A DNA stretch of 64,000 bases from Streptomyces sp. NRRL F-6676 (GTDB lineage: Bacteria > Actinomycetota > Actinomycetes > Streptomycetales > Streptomycetaceae). Both the position numbers and the translations under genes were made by a program. The stretch covers positions 1-64,000 of the forward strand of contig NZ_JOHS01000029.1 of NCBI RefSeq assembly GCF_000725625.1, read 5' to 3'. Shown here piece by piece: positions 42,835 through 52,346 of this stretch; position 1 is the stretch's first letter, and each line of letters opens with the position of its first letter. The notes beneath the pieces are model-generated. The model was given only the letters and a program-made list of their open reading frames with translations, searched no databases and was not told where the DNA came from.

Positions 42835-45027
42835 GTGAAACAGGTCGTACAGAACTACAAGAGCGGCGAGCTGGCGCTCCTCGACGTGCCGGTGCCGGGG
42901 TGCAAGCCGGGCGGTGTGCTGGTGCGCAGCGCCTACTCGCTGATCTCCACCGGGACCGAGCTGATGAAGGTGTCCGAGGCCGGCATGTCGATGCTCGGCA
43001 AGGCCCGCTCCCGCCCGGACCAGGTCGCCAAGGTCATGCAGAGCGTGGCCACCAACGGCGTGCCCGCCACCTACCGCAAGGTGATGGGCAAGCTGGACTC
43101 GTACACGCCGCTGGGCTACTCGCTGTGCGGGGTCGTCGAGGAGGTCGGCGCCGGGATCGACGACGTGAAGGTCGGCGATCTGGTGGCCTGCGCCGGCAAC
43201 GAGCACGCGCTGCACGCCGAGCTGAACTGGGTGCCGAAGAACCTCTACGCGCCCGTGCCGGACGGCCTCGCCCCCCGGCACGCGGCCTTCGGCACCGTCG
43301 GCTCGATCGCGCTCCAGGGCGTCCGCCAGGGCGAGTCGCGGCTCGGCGAGGTGGCGCTGGTCATCGGGCTCGGGCTGATCGGGCAGCTGGTGGTGCAGTT
43401 GCTCACCGCCTCCGGGGTCCGGGTCGTCGGCGCCGACCCCGACCCGGAGCGCTGCGCGCTCGCCGAGCGTCTGGGTGCCGTCTCCTGCGGCGATCCCGGG
43501 GCGGCGGCCGTGGAGGCCGCCGTCGCCGAGCTCACCGACGGGTACGGCGTGGACCAGGTGTATCTGGCGGCCGGCGGCGGCAGCAACCAGCCCGTGGAGC
43601 TGGCCGCCCGGCTGAGCCGGGACCGGGGCCGGGTCGTCGACATCGGCAAGTGCCGCCTCGACCTGCCGTGGAACGCGTACTACGAGAAGGAGCTCGACGT
43701 CCGCTTCTCCCGCTCCTACGGGCCCGGGCGCTACGACCCGGAGTACGAGCTCCAGGGCCGGGACTACCCGATCGGCCATGTCCGCTGGACCGAGCGCCGC
43801 AACCTGGCCTGCTTCCTGGACCTCGTGGCCCGGGGCCGCGTCGACGTGGAGCCGCTGGTCTCGCACATCGCCGACTTCGACGACGCCGTCGAGGCGTACC
43901 GGCGTCTGAAGGACGGCGAACTCAAGGCGGTGGCGGTGCTGTTCCGCTACCCCGGCCGGACGGCGAAGGCGGCGCCCCCGGAGCCGGCGGAGGTGACCGT
44001 GCCCGCCGTGCGGCGCGGCACCGCCACGGCACCCGCACCGGCCCGCGCCGCCGGAACTCCCGTACGCCTGGCCTTCGTCGGCGCCGGGAACTACGCCACG
44101 TCGATGCTGCTGCCGCAGCTGGCGGGGCGTGACGGCGTCGAGCTGTCCACGGTGGTCACCACGACGGCGCTGTCCGCCGCCAACGCCCAGCGGAAGTTCG
44201 GCTTCGCGGAGGCGACCACCGACCTCGACGCCGTACTCGGGGACAGTGCCGTCGACGCGGTGTTCGTCGTCACCCGGCACAGCTCGCACGCCGAGCTGAC
44301 CCGCAAGGCGCTGCTGGCCGGCAAGGCGGTCTTCGTCGAGAAGCCGCTGGCGCTCACCGAGGAGGAACTGGCCGGTGTGGTCGCGGCGGTGGAGGAGTCC
44401 GGCAACGACCGCCTCCAGGTCGGCTTCAACCGCCGCTTCGCCCCGCTGCTGCACGAGGCCGGGAAGCGCTTCGGCCCCCGCACCGGCCCGGCGAGCCTGC
44501 GCTATCTGATCAACGCGGGCCGTCTGGACCACGGGAGCTGGTACCTCCGGCAGGACAGCGAGGGCTCGCGGTTCACCGGCGAGGGCGGGCACTTCATCGA
44601 CACCGCGAGCCGGCTGATCGGCGCCGACCCGGTCTCGGTGTACGCGACGGCCACCCCCGGCAACGAGGACCTCCAGATCGTCCTCGGCTACCCGGACGGC
44701 TCCATCGCCACCCTCAGCTATGTCACCAGCGGGCCGGGAAGCTTCCCCAAGGAGACGCTGGACCTCGTCGCGGACGGCAGGGCGCTGCGGCTCGACGACT
44801 TCGTCCGGGCCTCGGTGTACGGCGGGAAGCGGTGGGTCAGTTCGCGGCTGCCGAAGGCCCGGGACAAGGGCCAGGAGGCCGAACTGGCCGCGTTCGTGCG
44901 GGCGGTGCGGACCGGCGGCCCGATGCCGGTGCCGCTGGAGTCGCTGGTCGCCACCACGGCGGCCACCCTCGCCGTGCGCGCGAGCCTGGCGGGCGGCGCC
45001 CCGGTGACGCTGGCGGGGGCGCGATGA
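42835..45027 (+). CDS. Bi-domain oxidoreductase (MDR-type + Gfo/Idh/MocA-type)
   Basis: A 730-aa fusion. Residues 1-~370 are a zinc-type medium-chain dehydrogenase (SLISTGTELMKVSEAG, GYSLCGVVEEVG, LVIGLGLIGQLVVQLL); ~395-730 are a Gfo/Idh/MocA sugar oxidoreductase (LAFVGAGNYATSMLLPQL, VEKPLALTEEEL, GFNRRFAPLLHEA). Such fusions occur next to heparinase-like genes in exopolysaccharide loci; the substrate is unknown, perhaps a sugar keto intermediate. GTG 42835 with AAGAGGAGC; stop overlaps the heparinase-like start (ATGA). Confidence 0.88.
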   Translation: MKQVVQNYKSGELALLDVPVPGCKPGGVLVRSAYSLISTGTELMKVSEAGMSMLGKARSRPDQVAKVMQSVATNGVPATYRKVMGKLDSYTPLGYSLCGVVEEVGAGIDDVKVGDLVACAGNEHALHAELNWVPKNLYAPVPDGLAPRHAAFGTVGSIALQGVRQGESRLGEVALVIGLGLIGQLVVQLLTASGVRVVGADPDPERCALAERLGAVSCGDPGAAAVEAAVAELTDGYGVDQVYLAAGGGSNQPVELAARLSRDRGRVVDIGKCRLDLPWNAYYEKELDVRFSRSYGPGRYDPEYELQGRDYPIGHVRWTERRNLACFLDLVARGRVDVEPLVSHIADFDDAVEAYRRLKDGELKAVAVLFRYPGRTAKAAPPEPAEVTVPAVRRGTATAPAPARAAGTPVRLAFVGAGNYATSMLLPQLAGRDGVELSTVVTTTALSAANAQRKFGFAEATTDLDAVLGDSAVDAVFVVTRHSSHAELTRKALLAGKAVFVEKPLALTEEELAGVVAAVEESGNDRLQVGFNRRFAPLLHEAGKRFGPRTGPASLRYLINAGRLDHGSWYLRQDSEGSRFTGEGGHFIDTASRLIGADPVSVYATATPGNEDLQIVLGYPDGSIATLSYVTSGPGSFPKETLDLVADGRALRLDDFVRASVYGGKRWVSSRLPKARDKGQEAELAAFVRAVRTGGPMPVPLESLVATTAATLAVRASLAGGAPVTLAGAR

Positions 45028-46955
45028 GCATGGGTCCGGGCTGGTACCTCCGGCGGCTGTCCCGGATGGGGCCGCGGGAGGTCGGCGGCCGGGCGTCCGA
45101 CGCGGTGCGCCGACGGCGGTGGCGGTCGGCGCCCCCGCCGGACGGCCCGCGCGTGACCGGCGCCCGGTTCACCGCCGTCCTGCCCGCCGGGACGCTCGCC
45201 GCGGTGCCGCCGGACGCCGCGAAGCGCCTGGTCGGCGAGGCGGACCGGCTGCTGGAGGGGCACGCCGAGTTCTTCGGCGTGCGCCGCGCGGACATGGCCG
45301 ACCCGGACTGGTCGTACGACCCCAGGACCGGGCGCCGGGCCCCGTCGGGCTACGCCTTCGACGTGCCGTACCGGGACGAGGAGACGGTCGGCGACATCAA
45401 GCAGATCTGGGAGCCGTCCCGGCACCAGTACCTCACTCGGCTCGCCGCCGCCTACGCGCTCACCGGCGACGCACGGTACGCCGAGCGGGTCGCCGGGCAG
45501 CTGCGGTCGTGGTGGGCGGCCAATCCGCCGCTGCGCGGGGTGCACTGGGTCAGCGGCATCGAGCTGGGCATCCGGCTCGTCTCGTGGGTGTGGATCCGCC
45601 GGCTGCTCGACGGCTGGCCGGGCGCCGCCGGGCTGTTCGAGGAGAACCCGGAGGCGGTGCGGCAGGTGTGGCACCACCAGCGCTGGCTGGCCGCCTTCCC
45701 CAGCCGGGGTTCCTCGGCGAACAACCATGTGATCGCGGAGGCCGCCGGGCAGTTCGCCGCGGCCTGCGCCTTCGACTGGTTCCCCGACTCGGCGCGGTGG
45801 CGGGCCGAGGCGCTGCGCTCCCTCGACCGGCAGTTGCGCGCCAACACCTTCCCCTCCGGTCTCAACCGCGAGCTGGCCACCGAGTACCACGGCCTCGTCC
45901 TGGAACTCGGCCTGGCCGCGCTGGCGGAGGCGGACGCCGCCCGGGTTCCGGTCCCGGCGTCGGTACGGCTGGTGCTGCTGCGGATGACCGACGCGCTCGC
46001 CGCCGTCGTGGACGGCCGGCTGCGCCCGCCCCGCCAGGGCGACGCGGACGACGGGCACGGTCTGGTCGTGGACGGCGCGGGCACCGACCGCTGGGGCTCG
46101 CTGCTGGCCACCGGGGACGCGGTGTTCGGCGCCCTGCCCTGGTGGCCGGCGGTGACCGGCACGGATGTGCGTACGACGCTGCTGGCGGCGCTCGTCCGGC
46201 CGACGGAGCCGTCCGTGCGCCGCCCGGCGGAGCGGCCGGCCCACTTCGCGGACGCGGGGCTGACCGTGCTGCGCGGCCCGGCGGGCATCTGGTGCCGCTG
46301 CGACGGCGGTCCGCACGGCTTCCTGTCCATCGCCGCGCACGCCCACGCGGACGCGCTCTCGCTGGAGGTGCGGCACGACGGGGTCGACGTGCTCGCCGAC
46401 CCGGGGACGTACTGCTACCACGGGCAGCCCGAGTGGCGGCGCTACTTCCGCTCGACGCTCGGGCACAACACCCTGGAGCTGGACGGCGAGGACCAGTCCG
46501 GCTCCGGCGGCCCGTTCCTGTGGGTCCGGCACGCCCGCAGCCGTGTCCTGGAGGCGGGGCCGTCGCGCTGGTGCGCCGAGCACGACGGCTACCGGGGCTC
46601 GGTCCATCGCCGCCGGGTCGAACTCGTCCCGGACGGCAGGCGGTTGCGGGTGGTCGACGAGGTGCGCGGTCCACGCCGGGCCGTACGTCTGGCGTTCCAC
46701 CTCGGACCGGCCGTCGCCGCCGAACTGGCGGACCACCGGGCCGAGTTGGCGTGGGCCCGGGACGGCGAGCAGCGCTCCGCCGTGCTCGATCTGCCCGACG
46801 GGCTGTCCTGGCGGGCGCACCGCGGCGAGAGCGATCCGCCGCTCGGCTGGTACTCCCCCGGCTTCGGCCGCAAGGAGCCCGCCACGACGCTGATCGGCAC
46901 CGGGTTCACCGACGGCACGCGCGGGTTCACCACCGTGCTCACGTTCCACGACTGA
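45024..46955 (+). CDS. Heparinase II/III-family protein (polysaccharide lyase fold)
   Basis: A 643-aa protein. The N-terminal half is an (alpha/alpha) toroid of alginate-lyase/heparinase type (WEPSRHQYLTRLAAAYALTGDARYAERV, SSANNHVIAEAAGQFAAAC, ATEYHGLVLELGLAAL), with the conserved Asn-His and Tyr-His pairs. The C-terminal half is the beta-sandwich with HAHADALSLEVRHDGVDVLADPGTYCY, the metal/substrate-binding His region. No signal peptide is visible, unlike degradative lyases. Probably trims or cleaves the uronic-acid polymer or its lipid-linked form; in-cluster role is inferred. Confidence 0.85.
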   Translation: MSMGPGWYLRRLSRMGPREVGGRASDAVRRRRWRSAPPPDGPRVTGARFTAVLPAGTLAAVPPDAAKRLVGEADRLLEGHAEFFGVRRADMADPDWSYDPRTGRRAPSGYAFDVPYRDEETVGDIKQIWEPSRHQYLTRLAAAYALTGDARYAERVAGQLRSWWAANPPLRGVHWVSGIELGIRLVSWVWIRRLLDGWPGAAGLFEENPEAVRQVWHHQRWLAAFPSRGSSANNHVIAEAAGQFAAACAFDWFPDSARWRAEALRSLDRQLRANTFPSGLNRELATEYHGLVLELGLAALAEADAARVPVPASVRLVLLRMTDALAAVVDGRLRPPRQGDADDGHGLVVDGAGTDRWGSLLATGDAVFGALPWWPAVTGTDVRTTLLAALVRPTEPSVRRPAERPAHFADAGLTVLRGPAGIWCRCDGGPHGFLSIAAHAHADALSLEVRHDGVDVLADPGTYCYHGQPEWRRYFRSTLGHNTLELDGEDQSGSGGPFLWVRHARSRVLEAGPSRWCAEHDGYRGSVHRRRVELVPDGRRLRVVDEVRGPRRAVRLAFHLGPAVAAELADHRAELAWARDGEQRSAVLDLPDGLSWRAHRGESDPPLGWYSPGFGRKEPATTLIGTGFTDGTRGFTTVLTFHD

Positions 46956-46986
46956 CCGCATGGAGAGGGAAGGGGGAGGAGGACGC

Positions 46987-48522
46987 GTGGGGATCAACTG
47001 GCGGCGCTGGGCGCTGACGGCCGCACCGCTGGCGCCGGTTCTGCTGGTGTCCGGCTGTGTCACCGCCTCGCCGGACGCCCCGAGGGCGGAGCCGACCGCC
47101 GCACCCTCCGCGTCCGTGACCCGGCATGTGGCCCGGGTGTGCGAGGAGCCCGCGGCGGGATGGGCGAAGGCGCCGAAGGGCGCGGTGACGGTCGACCCCT
47201 CGGTCGTCGGCGACCTCTCCGCCAAGACGAAGAGCAGCCCGCCGCACACCACGTTCTGGCTGCGGCCGGGCAAGCACCGCCTGGACCACGACCGCTTCTC
47301 CCAGGTCGTGCCCAAGAAGGGCGACCGCTACCTCGGCGCCCCGGGCGCGGTGCTCGACGGGCGGAAGACCAACCAGTACGCGTTCGGCGGCTCCGCCCCC
47401 GACGTCACCATTCGCCATCTGACCGTGCAGGGGTTCGTCGCCCCGCCGGACGAGGGCGTGGTCAACCACGACTCGGCCGACGGCTGGGTGATCGAGCACG
47501 CGACGATCCAGCGCAACTCCGGTGCCGGGCTGATGGCCGGGTCCCGCCAGGAGGTACGGGACAGCTGTCTGCGCGACAACGGGCAGTACGGCATGAACGC
47601 GTACAAGGGCAACGGCCCGCTCCGTGACCTGGTGGTCGAGGGCAACGAGATCACGGGCAACAACACCGGCGACTGGGAGAAGCGGAAGCCGGGCTGCGGC
47701 TGCACCGGGGGCGTCAAGTTCTGGGCCGTCGACGGCGCCGACATCAGCGGCAACTGGGTGCACGACAACCGCGGTGCCGGGCTGTGGGCGGACACCAACA
47801 ACAACGACTTCCGCATCGAGGACAACGTCCTGGAGGCCAACGACGGTGCCGCGCTGATCTACGAGACCAGCTACAACGCGGTTGTGCGGAACAACACCAT
47901 CCGGCGCAACAACTGGGTGGAGGGCCGCACGTACGCCGACCGCGGCGACAACTTCCCCTTCGCGACCGTGTACATCTCCGAGTCCGGCGGCGAGCCGCGT
48001 GTCCCCGCCCGTACGGACAGGATCGAGATCTACCGGAACGTACTGGAGAACAACTGGTCCGGGATCACCCTGTGGGAGAACGCCGACCGGTTCTGCAACA
48101 GCCCGGCCAACACCTCCTCCGGCGACTGCACGCTGCTGGTGAAGGACACGAAGCGCTGCGCGCGGCCGGCCATCGCCGACGCGCCGCTCTACGCGGACTG
48201 CCGCTGGAAGACCCAGCGGGTGGACATCCACGCCAACCGGTTCGTGCTGGACAAGTCCGTCGTCGACTGCACGGTGAAGTGCGACCGGATGGCGGTGCTG
48301 GCCAACTACGGCACGTATCCGGACTGGTCGCCGTACAAGGGCGAGCGGGTGGCCGAGGCGATCACCGGCAAGCAGCGCAACCGGTGGCACGACAACGTCT
48401 ACGTCGGGCCGTGGAAGTTCGTCGCCCACGATCCGAGCCGGGTGCTCGACTTCGAGGAGTGGCGGGCCACGCCCTACCGGCAGGACACAGGCAGCACCCT
48501 CGACACACGGGCGGGGGGCTGA
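46987..48522 (+). CDS. Lipoprotein right-handed parallel beta-helix protein
   Basis: A 511-aa secreted lipoprotein: GTG 46987 after GGGGGAGGAGG, a hydrophobic signal and lipobox LVSGC (Cys24). Residues ~100-400 are pectate-lyase-like beta-helix coils rich in Asn/Asp/Gly (ITGNNTGDW, GLWADTNNNDFRIEDNVLEANDGAALIYETSYNAVVRNNTIRRNN). The family includes polysaccharide lyases and mannuronan C5-epimerases; the DPHD catalytic signature of AlgG is not visible, so activity is left open. Acts outside the membrane on the finished polymer. Confidence 0.82.
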   Translation: MGINWRRWALTAAPLAPVLLVSGCVTASPDAPRAEPTAAPSASVTRHVARVCEEPAAGWAKAPKGAVTVDPSVVGDLSAKTKSSPPHTTFWLRPGKHRLDHDRFSQVVPKKGDRYLGAPGAVLDGRKTNQYAFGGSAPDVTIRHLTVQGFVAPPDEGVVNHDSADGWVIEHATIQRNSGAGLMAGSRQEVRDSCLRDNGQYGMNAYKGNGPLRDLVVEGNEITGNNTGDWEKRKPGCGCTGGVKFWAVDGADISGNWVHDNRGAGLWADTNNNDFRIEDNVLEANDGAALIYETSYNAVVRNNTIRRNNWVEGRTYADRGDNFPFATVYISESGGEPRVPARTDRIEIYRNVLENNWSGITLWENADRFCNSPANTSSGDCTLLVKDTKRCARPAIADAPLYADCRWKTQRVDIHANRFVLDKSVVDCTVKCDRMAVLANYGTYPDWSPYKGERVAEAITGKQRNRWHDNVYVGPWKFVAHDPSRVLDFEEWRATPYRQDTGSTLDTRAGG

Positions 48523-48523
48523 G

Positions 48524-49831
48524 ATGAGTACGGATCTGCGGGGCGAGGGGCTGCCGGGTTCGGTCCGGCCTCCGGCCGGCGCCGCGTCCCGTCCCGGCCG
48601 CACGCCCCGGACCGTCGCCGTCGTCTGGGGGCTGCTCGTCCTCAACACCCTCGGTTCCGCCGGGGCGAAGACCATCGTGCCGCTGCCCCGTTCGCTCATC
48701 CAGATGGTCACGATGGGCGCGCTGGTCGCCGCGTTCGCGCTGGCGCTCGCGGTCAATCCCCGGCTGCGCGTCCGGGGCGGCGCGTTCCTGCTTCTGCTCA
48801 CCCTGCTGCTGGTGCCGAGCGTGATCTCCAGCGCCGATCTGGGGTCCGGGTTCGGCGCGCTGTTCCGCTGCGCCCGGCTCGCGCTGTTCCTCGGCACGCT
48901 GTGGCTGCTCAGCCGCTGGTGGGACGGCGGCCACACCTTCGTTCGGCACCACATCCGGATGTACTTCGCGGTGCTCGGGTCGGTCGCCGCCGGTGCCGTC
49001 ATCTCCCCGGGCGCGGCGCTGCCCGATCTGTACGGCGGACGGCTGGTCGGCGCGCTGTGGCCGCTCACCCCGCCGCAGATCGGCCAGTACGCGGCGGTGA
49101 TCATCGGGCTGACGGTGCTGCTCCTGCTGGGCCGGCGGACGGACCGGGCGAGCGCGGCGGTGATCATCGTGCCGTCGCTGGTGCTGCTCGCGCTGACCCA
49201 CACCCGCACGGCCACCCTCGGCCTGCTCGTCGGGCTCCTTGTGGCGATCGGCTCGCTGTTCCTGACCAGCGCCGCCGCCCGCCGGTTCTTCACCTGGGCG
49301 GTGGTGTGCGCGGCCGTGGCGGCGGTGGGGTTCGGCTCGGCCTTGCAGGCGTGGTTCCTGCGCGGGCAGAGCGAGGAGAACTTCTCCAGCCTCACCGGCC
49401 GGGCCAAGGTGTGGCACGCGCTGCTGGCGGCGCCCCGGACCGTCACCGAGCAGGTGTTCGGGGTGGGGCTGGGCGACAAGTCCTTCGACGGGCTGCCGAT
49501 CGACAACAGCTGGCTGGCCGTCTACCACGAACAGGGCCTGCTGGGCGTCTCATTGGTGGCGGCAGCCCTCGTCGTGCTGGGCGGGGTCGCGCTGCTGCGG
49601 CCGCCGTCGCTGTCGCGGGCCTGCGCGCTCTTCCTGATCAGCTACTGCGCGCTCGCGTCGTACACGGAGGCGGGGCTCGGCGACGCCTCGCCGTATCTGC
49701 TGCATCTGACGGTGGCCGCCTCGCTGCTGGCGGCGCCGGCCCCGGACCCGTCGCCGCTCGCGCTCCCCGCGCCGCCCGAACCCCCGCGCCGACGTGTCCC
49801 GCGCTGGGCCCGGAAACCGGAGGCTCCCTGA
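48524..49831 (+). CDS. O-antigen ligase/polymerase-like membrane protein (Wzy-like)
   Basis: A 435-aa protein with about 10-12 membrane helices and a large extracytoplasmic loop, then the Wzy_C-type region (LTHTRTATLGLLVGLLVAIGSL; LTGRAKVWHALLAAPRTVTEQVFGVGLGDKSFDG; DNSWLAVYHEQGLLGVSLV). NSW..VYHEQGLLG is the usual signature of ligase/polymerase members. It would join lipid-linked repeat units on the outer face. Pro-rich cytoplasmic tail. Starts 1 bp after the preceding stop. Confidence 0.85.
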   Translation: MSTDLRGEGLPGSVRPPAGAASRPGRTPRTVAVVWGLLVLNTLGSAGAKTIVPLPRSLIQMVTMGALVAAFALALAVNPRLRVRGGAFLLLLTLLLVPSVISSADLGSGFGALFRCARLALFLGTLWLLSRWWDGGHTFVRHHIRMYFAVLGSVAAGAVISPGAALPDLYGGRLVGALWPLTPPQIGQYAAVIIGLTVLLLLGRRTDRASAAVIIVPSLVLLALTHTRTATLGLLVGLLVAIGSLFLTSAAARRFFTWAVVCAAVAAVGFGSALQAWFLRGQSEENFSSLTGRAKVWHALLAAPRTVTEQVFGVGLGDKSFDGLPIDNSWLAVYHEQGLLGVSLVAAALVVLGGVALLRPPSLSRACALFLISYCALASYTEAGLGDASPYLLHLTVAASLLAAPAPDPSPLALPAPPEPPRRRVPRWARKPEAP

Positions 49832-49833
49832 CC

Positions 49834-51114
49834 ATGCGTGTCCTCGTGGTGCACAACCGCTACCGCTCGGCGCAGCCCAGCGGGGAGAACAAGGCCGTCG
49901 ACCAGGAGGTGGAGCTGCTGCGCGCGGGCGGCCACCAGGTCGAGCTGTTCGAGCGGCGCAGCGACGACATCGCCGCCCGCTCCCCGCTCGGCAAGGCCGC
50001 CGTGCCGCTGCTCGTGCCGTGGAACCCGGCGGTGCGCAGGGAGCTGGCCGCGCGGCTGCGGGCCGAGCGGCCCGACGTGGTGCACGTGCACAACGTCTTC
50101 CCGCTGCTGTCCCCCGCCGTACTGGCCGCGTGCGCCGACGCCGGGGTGCCGGCCGTCGCCACGCTGCACAACTACACGCAGGTCTGCCCGCCGGGCACCT
50201 TGCAGCGGGACGGCCGGCCGTGCACGGAGTGCGTCGGCTCCTCGCCGCTGCCCGCCGTCAAGCACGGCTGCTACCGCGACTCGCGGGCGGCGACGGTGCC
50301 GCTCGCGGTGAGCCTCGCGGTCAACCGGCGGCGCTGGTGGACCGGCGTGGAGCGGTTCTTCTGCATCTCGGCGGCCCAGCGCGAGGTGCTGGTGAAGGCC
50401 GGGATGCCGGCCGCACGGCTCGCGGTGAAGCACAACTTCGTCCCGGACCCGGGCCCGGACGCCCGCCGCACGGGCCCCGGCGAGCATCTGCTCTACCTGG
50501 GCCGGCTCGCGGAGCCCAAGGGCGTACGGCTACTCATGGCCGCGTGGGACGAGCTGGCCGCGTCCGGCGGCGCGGGCGTACCGCTGGTGATCGCCGGGGC
50601 GGGGCCGCTGGAGCGCGAGGTGGCCGCGTGGGCGGCGGGCCGGGACGACGTGCGGTACGCCGGGCTGTACGGCCCGGACGAGTGCCGGGAGGCGCTCGCG
50701 CGGGCGGTGGCCGTGGTGGCGCCCTCGACCTGGCTGGAGGCGTTCGGCCTGGTGGCCGTGGAGGCGATGGCGGCCGGGGTCCCGGCCGTCGCCGCGGGGC
50801 ACGGCGCCTTCACCGAGCTGGTCGAGGACGGGGTGAGCGGGCTGCTGCACCGGCCGGGCGACGCCGCCTCGCTGGCGGAGTGCCTGCGCCGGATCGCGGG
50901 CGACGGTGACCGCAACCGGGAGATGGGCCGGGCGGCCCGGGACCGTTACGAGCGGGACTTCAGTCCGGCCGTCGGCCTGGAACGCCTGGTGGAGGGGTAC
51001 CGCGCCGCACTCGCGGTCCGGTCCGGCGGCGGGGAGAGCCCGCCGCCCGAGGGGAACGCAATGACCGGCTCGCGGCGGGGGCGCCCGCGTGAGCGAAATG
51101 GGGGCAGTAGATGA
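49834..51114 (+). CDS. Glycosyltransferase family 4
   Basis: A 426-aa GT-B enzyme: RVLVVHNRYRSAQPSGENKAVDQEVELLRAGGH, VVHVHNVFPLLSPAVL, HNYTQVCPPGTLQRDGRPC with Cys pairs often seen in this subgroup (CTEC, C YRDSR), LLYLGRLAEPKGV, and donor-site APSTWLEAFGLVAVEAMAAGVPAVA (EX7E). ATG 49834 with GGAGGCTCC. Adds one sugar of the repeat unit; specificity unknown. Stop overlaps the methyltransferase start (ATGA). Confidence 0.88.
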   Translation: MRVLVVHNRYRSAQPSGENKAVDQEVELLRAGGHQVELFERRSDDIAARSPLGKAAVPLLVPWNPAVRRELAARLRAERPDVVHVHNVFPLLSPAVLAACADAGVPAVATLHNYTQVCPPGTLQRDGRPCTECVGSSPLPAVKHGCYRDSRAATVPLAVSLAVNRRRWWTGVERFFCISAAQREVLVKAGMPAARLAVKHNFVPDPGPDARRTGPGEHLLYLGRLAEPKGVRLLMAAWDELAASGGAGVPLVIAGAGPLEREVAAWAAGRDDVRYAGLYGPDECREALARAVAVVAPSTWLEAFGLVAVEAMAAGVPAVAAGHGAFTELVEDGVSGLLHRPGDAASLAECLRRIAGDGDRNREMGRAARDRYERDFSPAVGLERLVEGYRAALAVRSGGGESPPPEGNAMTGSRRGRPRERNGGSR

Positions 51115-52346
51115 CACGATGCCGACTCTGCGGCTCGGCGGCGCTTTCGAGCGTCGTCGACCTGGGCGCGACCCCGCCGTGCGAGAGCTTCCTCGCCGCG
51201 GACCAACTCGACCTGCCGGAACCGGCGTTCCCGCTGCATCTGCGGGTGTGCACCGACTGCTGGCTGGCGCAGATCCCGCCGCTGATCACCCCGGAGGAGA
51301 CGTTCACGCAGTACGCGTACTTCTCCTCGTACTCGACCTCCTGGGTGGAGCACGCGCGCGCCTTCGTCACCGGTGCCGTCGAACGGCTGGGGCTCGGCAC
51401 GGACGCGTTCGTCGTCGAGGTCGCGAGCAACGACGGATATCTCCTCAAGCACATGGTGGACCGCGGGATCCGCTGCCTCGGCATCGAGCCCTCGGTGAAC
51501 GTCGGCGCGGCGGCCCGGGACGCGGGGGTGCCCACGCTCACCGCGTTCCTGAGCCCGGACACCGGCGCGGGTGTCCGCGCCGAACACGGACCGGCCGACC
51601 TGGTCGTGGCCAACAACGTGTACGCGCACATCCCCGACGTGGTCGGCTTCACCCAGGGGCTGCGCGCGCTGGTCGCGGACGACGGCTGGGTCTCCATCGA
51701 GGTGCAGCACCTGCTGACCCTGATCGAGGAGAACCAGTACGACACGATCTACCACGAGCACTTCCAGTACTACACGGTGGCGTCTGCGGCCCGGGCCCTT
51801 GCGAGCGGCGGACTCACCCTGGTGGACGTCGAGCTGCTGCCCACGCACGGCGGCTCGATCCGGCTGTGGGCCCGCCCCGACGGGGTGGCGGGCGAGCCCA
51901 CGCGACGGGTGACCGACGTCCTGGACCGGGAGAAGGCCGCCGGGCTCCAGGAGCTGTCCGGCTACACCGAGTTCTCCGCCCGCGTGGCCAAGGTGCGCCG
52001 GGACCTGCTGCGGTTCCTCATCGACGCGGCCGAGCGCGGCGAGACGGTCGTCGGCTACGGCGCCCCGGGCAAGGGCAACACCCTGCTCAACCACTGCGGC
52101 GTCCGGCCCGACCTGCTGCCGTACACCGTGGACCGCAACCCCTACAAGCACGGCAGGTTCACCCCCGGCGCGCGCATCCCCATTCTCGAGCCCGAGCGGA
52201 TCGCCGCCGACAAGCCGGACTACGTCCTCGTCCTGCCGTGGAACCTGCGCGCCGAACTGACCGAGCAGCTGTCCTTCGTGGGCGAGTGGGGCGGCCGGCT
52301 GGTCTTTCCCATACCGGAACTGAGCATTGTCGAGGTGGCACCGTGA
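51111..52346 (+). CDS. NDP-sugar C-methyltransferase-like SAM enzyme
   Basis: A 411-aa three-part protein of the TylCIII/NovU-like sugar C-methyltransferase type. N-terminal zinc-binding motif CRLCGSAAL...CTDCWLAQ; central SAM domain (VVEVASNDGYLLKHM, GIEPSVNVG, ANNVYAHIPD) with the QYDTIYHEHFQYYT catalytic stretch; C-terminal Rossmann-like domain (ETVVGYGAPGKGNTLLNHCG). It would add a branching methyl to a keto-sugar nucleotide. ATGA overlap upstream, GTGA downstream with the nucleotidyltransferase. Confidence 0.87.
   Translation: MTRCRLCGSAALSSVVDLGATPPCESFLAADQLDLPEPAFPLHLRVCTDCWLAQIPPLITPEETFTQYAYFSSYSTSWVEHARAFVTGAVERLGLGTDAFVVEVASNDGYLLKHMVDRGIRCLGIEPSVNVGAAARDAGVPTLTAFLSPDTGAGVRAEHGPADLVVANNVYAHIPDVVGFTQGLRALVADDGWVSIEVQHLLTLIEENQYDTIYHEHFQYYTVASAARALASGGLTLVDVELLPTHGGSIRLWARPDGVAGEPTRRVTDVLDREKAAGLQELSGYTEFSARVAKVRRDLLRFLIDAAERGETVVGYGAPGKGNTLLNHCGVRPDLLPYTVDRNPYKHGRFTPGARIPILEPERIAADKPDYVLVLPWNLRAELTEQLSFVGEWGGRLVFPIPELSIVEVAP

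Noticed and set aside
37867..44592. Very long minus-strand open frame opposite the Wzz, AsnB and dehydrogenase genes
   Set aside because: It is a GC-rich shadow: composition is Arg/Gly/His/Pro-rich without family motifs, while the plus-strand genes show clear domains and coupled starts.
46987..48522. Assigning the beta-helix lipoprotein as the alginate epimerase AlgG
   Set aside because: The AlgG DPHD catalytic signature was not found; only the fold is supported.
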